DNA of 10,176 bases, taken from Methanobrevibacter sp. Its GTDB lineage: Archaea; Methanobacteriota; Methanobacteria; Methanobacteriales; Methanobacteriaceae. The stretch spans positions 1 to 10,176 of the forward strand of contig JAISIQ010000162.1 in the NCBI GenBank assembly GCA_031261945.1. The letters are read 5' to 3'. Each line of letters begins with the position of its first letter. The stretch's first letter is position 1. The notes below the pieces were generated by a model that searched no databases, was not told where the DNA came from, and saw only the letters and a list, made by a program, of their open reading frames with translations. Positions 6,647-10,176 of this stretch are shown in pieces. The translations under genes were made by a program, and so were the position numbers.

Positions 6647-8152
6647 ATGGTTAAAACTATTAAAGAAGTATGCGATATCATTCTCTCTCTTGAGAAAAAA
6701 TATGATTTAAATCATATGAAAATTCAAGGAACATATCCTTGGCAGTTAGTTAGAATGTATGTTTATTATGAGATAGCTAGAAAAATTGGAGTATTTGGAT
6801 CTCCCCAACAAGGAAAAATCACATTAAAAGATAAAATAATATCATTTCTTCCTTTTATAAAAAATAGCTTAATCAATAATCCATTCCACGGAAATTATCA
6901 AAAAGATGTTTTGATATTTGATCATCCTCGTAAAACTAATTATAAAGGAGAATTTAGAGATATATATAGCTATTTTCTTATTAAATCATTAGATGAGTTT
7001 GATTTAGATTTTGAAGTTATTGAAAGTCCTTATTTAAATAAACATTATTCAGATAGAGAAAATTATATAAAATATAATGATAGAATTCTTTTAGGATCCT
7101 ATTTCTATAAAAAATTATCAAATCTAACTTTTAGAACTTGTGAAGAAGATAAAATAGCTAATATTGAAAAAGAGCTTAATTCTACTTTTAATATAAAACT
7201 TGATCTTTTTAATATAATTAAAACCCATATATGTGATTTTAAATATCAATATAAAAAATATAATAAACTTTTTAAAAAAAGAATGCCTAAATATATTTTT
7301 GTTGTGGTTGCTTATGAAAATCAAGCTATGATAGCTGCAGCTAAAAACAATAATATCGAAATTATTGAATTACAACATGGAACTATAAGCAAATATCATT
7401 TAGGATACAATTATCCAGATGAAGAAAAAAATTCTATTAATTACTTTCCAGATACCATTCTAACTTTTGGAAATTATTGGAATGAAGTTGCTGAATATCC
7501 TATTTCAAAAGAAAAAAAGATAGCTATTGGATTTCCTTATTTAGAAGATGAAATTTCATCTTATTTAGATCATTTAAATGACGAATATTTAAATTATAAA
7601 TTTGATATAAGTAAAAAAAATGATAAAAAAAATAGTAAAAAAAATAAAAATCAAATTCTTTTTATTTCACAAGGAGTAATAGGAAAATATTTATCAAAAT
7701 TTGCTTATGAATTATCAGAAAAATTAAATCAATTAGATGAAGAATATGAAATAGTATATAAATTACATCCTGGAGAATATTCAGATTGGAAGAATAACTA
7801 TAAATATCTAAAAAAAGCAGCCGAGGATGATAATTTTATCGTTATTGATGATAATAAAATACCATTATATGAATTATTTGCAAAAAGTGAATATCAGGTA
7901 GGAGTATTTTCAACAGCTATTTATGAAGGACTTATATTCAATTGTAAAACATTAGTTGTAGATTTACCTGGAATCGAATATTTAGATGATTTAATTGAAA
8001 AAAATTATGTTTTGAAAATTAAAGATTCTTCTGAATTTATTGAAAAAATAGAGAATTTTAAAATAAATAAATATAATCGAGATTTTTTCTTTAAAAAATA
8101 TGATAAATCTAATTTAAATATAATATTTAATAGAAATAAGGAAAAAGGATAG
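6647..8152 (+). CDS. GT-B-like glycosyltransferase, candidate CMP-nonulosonate transferase
   Basis: I do not recognise this 501-residue protein as a named family. It lacks a signal peptide and clear membrane segments. Features suggesting a GT-B glycosyltransferase are ELQHGT (241-246), resembling the QHG motif of capsule and surface-carbohydrate enzymes; YKLHPGE (371-377), matching the HP motif that binds CMP in several bacterial sialyl/polysialyltransferase families; and FSTAIYEGL (421-429), resembling their later S/T motif. The same motif pattern also occurs in CDP-glycerol glycerophosphotransferase-like proteins, so activity is inferred mainly from position after the CMP-sugar and synthase genes. 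Between the two halves is a lysine/asparagine-rich linker (about 322-336) encoded by a 12-bp repeat with A8 tracts. An in-frame TGA at 6632 rules out an N-terminal extension. The ribosome site is weak (AGGG, 6 bases before the ATG). The flippase gene follows 15 bp later. Confidence 0.75.
   Translation: MVKTIKEVCDIILSLEKKYDLNHMKIQGTYPWQLVRMYVYYEIARKIGVFGSPQQGKITLKDKIISFLPFIKNSLINNPFHGNYQKDVLIFDHPRKTNYKGEFRDIYSYFLIKSLDEFDLDFEVIESPYLNKHYSDRENYIKYNDRILLGSYFYKKLSNLTFRTCEEDKIANIEKELNSTFNIKLDLFNIIKTHICDFKYQYKKYNKLFKKRMPKYIFVVVAYENQAMIAAAKNNNIEIIELQHGTISKYHLGYNYPDEEKNSINYFPDTILTFGNYWNEVAEYPISKEKKIAIGFPYLEDEISSYLDHLNDEYLNYKFDISKKNDKKNSKKNKNQILFISQGVIGKYLSKFAYELSEKLNQLDEEYEIVYKLHPGEYSDWKNNYKYLKKAAEDDNFIVIDDNKIPLYELFAKSEYQVGVFSTAIYEGLIFNCKTLVVDLPGIEYLDDLIEKNYVLKIKDSSEFIEKIENFKINKYNRDFFFKKYDKSNLNIIFNRNKEKG
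7612..7647 (+). repeat. 12-bp in-frame tandem repeat with three A8 tracts
   Basis: Three consecutive units read TAAAAAAAATGA, TAAAAAAAATAG and TAAAAAAAATAA. Each contains a run of eight A (7613-7620, 7625-7632, 7637-7644). They encode a three-fold SKKN/DKKN/SKKN repeat at residues 322-333 of the candidate glycosyltransferase, in the linker ahead of the HP motif. Loss or gain of a 12-bp unit keeps the frame; slippage of one A would cut off the C-terminal half. Confidence 0.8.
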
Positions 8153-8157
8153 CTATT

Positions 8158-8162
8158 GGTGA
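8158..8162 (+). promoter_or_regulatory. Ribosome binding site that decides the TTG start of the flippase
   Basis: GGTGA is a full archaeal-type Shine-Dalgarno core, 5 bases before the TTG at 8168. A TAA codon at 8165-8167 lies immediately before the TTG in the same frame, so no earlier start is possible, and the next in-frame ATG is about 65 codons downstream, inside the conserved membrane region. Confidence 0.75.
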
Positions 8163-8167
8163 AATAA

Positions 8168-9613
8168 TTGAAAGAATATAAATATTTTGTTCAAAGAGTA
8201 GGTTTAGTTGGAATAACCAACATCTTAATTTCATTAAGTAGCTTGATATTTATACCAATTATTACAAAAAACTTTTCAGTTGCAGATTATGGAATATGGG
8301 CTCAAGTTAATACAACAATTGCTTTAATTCCTAATATAGCTAATTTAGGCCTTCCTTATACTATGGTTAGGTTTTTATCTGCAGAAAAAGATAAAAATAA
8401 GATAAAAGAATCTTTTTACTCGATGTTAGCTGTTGTTTTTGCTTCGAGTTTAGTTATTTCAGCTATTTTTATAATATTCCAAAATCCAATAGCTAATGCA
8501 CTATTTAATGGAAATATTATGGTTTTATATATTGTAGCTATTATTTCATTCTTTGCATGTATGAATTTAATGATAATAAGCTTTTTTAGAACATTCCAAC
8601 AAATAAAAAGATATTCTTTATTCTTAATTTTACAAAGCTATATTGGAGTTATGCTAAGTGCATATTTAGTTTTAGCAGGACAAAGTATTGAAACTGTTAT
8701 ATTAGGTCTTCTTGCTGGATATTTAATTGTTTTCATGATGATGATTATATTAATAGGAACTTATTTAGGATTTGGAATACCTCGATTTAAAAATTTGAAA
8801 GAAGAGTTAAATTTTGCTATTCCTACTATCCCAAGTAATGTTTCTTCATGGGTAGTAGATTCAAGTGATAAATATGTTATTGGAATTTTTTTAGGTTCTG
8901 CAGCAGTAGGTTATTATTCTCCAAGTTATGCACTGGGAAGTATCCTACTTATGTTTTTATCTCCATTTGCTCTCCTTCTTCCAGCAATACTTCCAAAATA
9001 TTTTGAAAAAGGAGATTTAGACAAAGTAGATACTTTTCTTAAATATTCTATGAAATATTTCTTAATTATAACTATTCCTGGAGCTATTGGACTCTCTTTA
9101 CTTTCAAAACCTCTTCTTATGGTTATTACTACTACAGAAATAGCTATGAATGGTTATATGATTACTCCCTTTGTCTGCTTAGGGGCTCTTTTTATGGGAA
9201 TATATGGAATAACCAATAATATTCTAATTTTAGAGAAAAAAACCAAAATATTAGGCAAAATTTGGATACTTGTAGGGTTTTTAAATATAATATTTAATAT
9301 AATAGCTGTTCCATTTCTTGGAATCATTGGAGCAGCTATTGTTACATTAATCTGTTATGTAATAGCTTTTATTATTACTATGACCTATAGTAAAAAATAT
9401 CTTAAGCTTCCATTTGATAAATCAATGCTAAAAATTGTTTTTGCATCACTAATAATGGGAATATTTTTATACTTTACAAATCCTATAGGAATAATAGATA
9501 TTTTGATTATTGTCCTTATATCTATGGCTATTTACTTTATAGTTCTATTTTTAATAAAAGGAATTGGAAAAGAAGAACTTGGCTTTTTTAAAGAAATGAT
9601 AAGTGAAAGTTGA
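8168..9613 (+). CDS. Wzx-type polysaccharide flippase (MOP/MATE superfamily)
   Basis: This 481-residue integral membrane protein belongs to the polysaccharide biosynthesis (RfbX/Wzx) family, which flips lipid-linked oligosaccharides across the cytoplasmic membrane. It starts with a short basic segment and then GITNILISLSSLIFIPIITK (15-34), followed by NFSVADYGIWAQ (35-46), which matches the typical 'F/S-x-ADYG-x-W/Y' region after the first helix in this family. About twelve to fourteen hydrophobic segments extend to the C-terminus, and the length of 480 fits. The start is TTG, fixed by a GGTGA site and an in-frame stop directly before it. It lies 15 bp after the candidate glycosyltransferase gene and is the last plus-strand gene of the block, followed by a T-tract. 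With the nonulosonate genes upstream, the substrate is likely a surface oligosaccharide carrying that sugar, but this is inferred from context. Confidence 0.9.
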   Translation: MKEYKYFVQRVGLVGITNILISLSSLIFIPIITKNFSVADYGIWAQVNTTIALIPNIANLGLPYTMVRFLSAEKDKNKIKESFYSMLAVVFASSLVISAIFIIFQNPIANALFNGNIMVLYIVAIISFFACMNLMIISFFRTFQQIKRYSLFLILQSYIGVMLSAYLVLAGQSIETVILGLLAGYLIVFMMMIILIGTYLGFGIPRFKNLKEELNFAIPTIPSNVSSWVVDSSDKYVIGIFLGSAAVGYYSPSYALGSILLMFLSPFALLLPAILPKYFEKGDLDKVDTFLKYSMKYFLIITIPGAIGLSLLSKPLLMVITTTEIAMNGYMITPFVCLGALFMGIYGITNNILILEKKTKILGKIWILVGFLNIIFNIIAVPFLGIIGAAIVTLICYVIAFIITMTYSKKYLKLPFDKSMLKIVFASLIMGIFLYFTNPIGIIDILIIVLISMAIYFIVLFLIKGIGKEELGFFKEMISES

Positions 9614-9643
9614 TTATATCGAAAAGAATCAATAAAATTGAAA

Positions 9644-10159
9644 TTAATGGAATTTTTTTTCTTTTTTTAGTTTTTCATAATGCACTATATCTCTATATTT
9701 AAATATTTCAGCAGGGTGGCCACCAGCTATTGCATATTTTGGAATATTATTAACAACTACACTTCCAGCTTGGATAATAGCTCCTTCTTCTATTTTAACA
9801 CCCGGTAAAATCATGACACGGTTTCCTATCCATACATTGTCTTCAATAAGAACATCTTTAGAAATAATACTATCATCATAAGGAATAGCTATTCCATGAT
9901 CATAATTATGTATATCAGTAATAATCATGCATTCTATTCCGCTATGAAAATTATCCCCAATAGCTATTTTGCCTTTTCCTTGTATAGTCATACCATTAAA
10001 ATTAACATTATTTCCTAAAAGAGTATTTGAAGTAACTATGCTAGGATAATTTACTTTCAAATTAGTTCCACAACTTTTAGCTATTTTTTTAACTTTATTT
10101 TTATATATATTCTTTTTAAGATTTTGATAGAGAGTATAAATAAAAGTTACTATATTCAT
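9644..10159 (-). CDS. Hexapeptide-repeat acyltransferase (NodL/WbbJ-type O-acetyltransferase)
   Basis: This 171-residue protein has the left-handed beta-helix of acetyl-CoA-dependent sugar O-acetyltransferases. After an N-terminal helix rich in lysine (about 1-28), hexapeptide turns run through TLLGNNVNFNG, KIAIGDNFHSG, then VLIEDNVWIGNRVMILPG (103-120) and IEEGAIIQAGSVV (123-135), ending with the cap IPKYAIAGGHPAE (139-151). The loop ITDIHNYDHG (80-89) holds the likely catalytic histidine, H84 or H88. The closing AGGHPAE differs slightly from the usual AGNPAK. It is probably a tailoring enzyme that acetylates a surface-glycan sugar; the acceptor is unknown, and it is not the GNAT-type PseH. 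AGGTG lies 4 bases before the ATG, which is 17 bp from the right edge, so its promoter is outside. It converges on the flippase gene with a 30-bp gap. Confidence 0.88.
   Translation of the reverse strand: MNIVTFIYTLYQNLKKNIYKNKVKKIAKSCGTNLKVNYPSIVTSNTLLGNNVNFNGMTIQGKGKIAIGDNFHSGIECMIITDIHNYDHGIAIPYDDSIISKDVLIEDNVWIGNRVMILPGVKIEEGAIIQAGSVVVNNIPKYAIAGGHPAEIFKYRDIVHYEKLKKEKKFH
9653..9668 (+). terminator. T-tract terminator of the surface-glycan operon
   Basis: T8-C-T7 on the plus strand lies 40 bases after the flippase stop, with no obvious hairpin before it. Runs of T are the usual intrinsic termination signal of archaeal RNA polymerase. On the minus strand the same bases encode the lysine-rich tail (KKEKK) of the convergent acyltransferase, so the signal is embedded in that gene. 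Confidence 0.6.
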
Positions 10160-10162
10160 AAT

Positions 10163-10168
10163 ACACCT
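10163..10168 (-). promoter_or_regulatory. Ribosome binding site of the acyltransferase gene
   Basis: On the minus strand AGGTGT (GGTG core at 10167-10164) stands 4 bases before the ATG at 10159-10157 and supports that start. Confidence 0.6.
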
Positions 10169-10176
10169 AAGATATT

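Larger units (their letters stand above)
3335..9967. repeat. Dispersed palindrome ATAGCTAT, 15 copies
   Basis: The 8-base palindrome ATAGCTAT begins at 3335, 3347, 3783, 4222, 4393, 4714, 5921, 6335, 6440, 6966, 7520, 8149, 9140, 9885 and 9960. The exact word is absent from the first 3.3 kb, although seven-base relatives (AGCTATT/AATAGCT) occur throughout, including within hypD. Ten copies are read as Ile-Ala-Ile or Ile-Ala-Met codons, four as xAT-AGC-TAT (Ser-Tyr) in another frame, and one (8149) spans the TAG stop of the glycosyltransferase gene, so codon preference for one peptide does not explain all of them. The role is unknown. Confidence 0.7.

Noticed and set aside
7124..7324. 66-codon minus-strand open frame
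   Set aside because: It is antisense to the 501-aa gene, rich in Phe/Ile/Lys from base composition alone, with no supporting signal.
9614..9643. Hairpin terminator between the convergent genes
   Set aside because: I could not form a convincing stem in the 30-bp gap; the T-tract just beyond it is the better-supported signal.
1..10176. Mobile element or genomic-island boundaries
   Set aside because: No transposase, integrase, tRNA gene or paired terminal repeats were seen. Composition shifts are mild and can be explained by the AT-rich surface genes.

Overview
The window looks like chromosomal DNA from a very AT-rich methanogenic archaeon of the Methanobacteriales, most probably Methanobrevibacter-like, with Methanosphaera as an alternative. 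The pointers are: archaeal-type HypD (maturation of [NiFe] hydrogenases), an archaeal phosphoglycolate phosphatase-type HAD protein, GGTGA/AGGAGG Shine-Dalgarno sites, TATA-like boxes in place of bacterial -35/-10 elements, T-tract termination, and short AT-only repeats between genes. The taxon is inferred from composition and gene content, not from a marker RNA.

Layout. (1) 1-1446, minus strand: hypD followed by the 5' part of a phosphoglycolate phosphatase gene that runs off the left edge; they probably form one transcript. (2) 1447-1946: a divergent, almost pure A/T spacer with a degenerate 12-bp tandem repeat. (3) 1947-3673, plus strand: a two-gene DrrA/DrrB-type ABC exporter (ATPase and ABC-2 permease, overlapping by 1 bp). 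(4) 3762-9613, plus strand: a surface-glycan block containing a CMP-nonulosonate synthetase fused to a PseG-like UDP-sugar hydrolase, a NeuB/PseI-type synthase (4-bp overlap), a 501-aa GT-B-like protein with a KLHP motif, and a Wzx-type flippase started by TTG. (5) 9644-10159, minus strand: a convergent hexapeptide-repeat acyltransferase. No rRNA, tRNA, CRISPR, insertion sequence or integrase was seen.

How the genes fit together. The fusion protein and NeuB homologue cover three consecutive late steps of a pseudaminic/legionaminic-type pathway: release of the sugar from UDP, condensation with phosphoenolpyruvate, and activation with CTP. The 501-aa protein is a candidate transferase for the CMP-sugar, the flippase would move a lipid-linked glycan outward, and the acyltransferase could decorate it. 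The earlier steps (PseB/PseC/PseH-like or NeuC-like) are not in the window, so the exact nonulosonic acid cannot be named.

The most unusual structure is in repeats. All three plus-strand spacers longer than 80 bp carry tandem repeats with units of 12, 9 and 12 bp. The 501-aa gene carries its own 12-bp tandem repeat containing three A8 tracts, a candidate slippage (phase-variation) site. The palindrome ATAGCTAT occurs 15 times between 3335 and 9967, far above a simple composition expectation.
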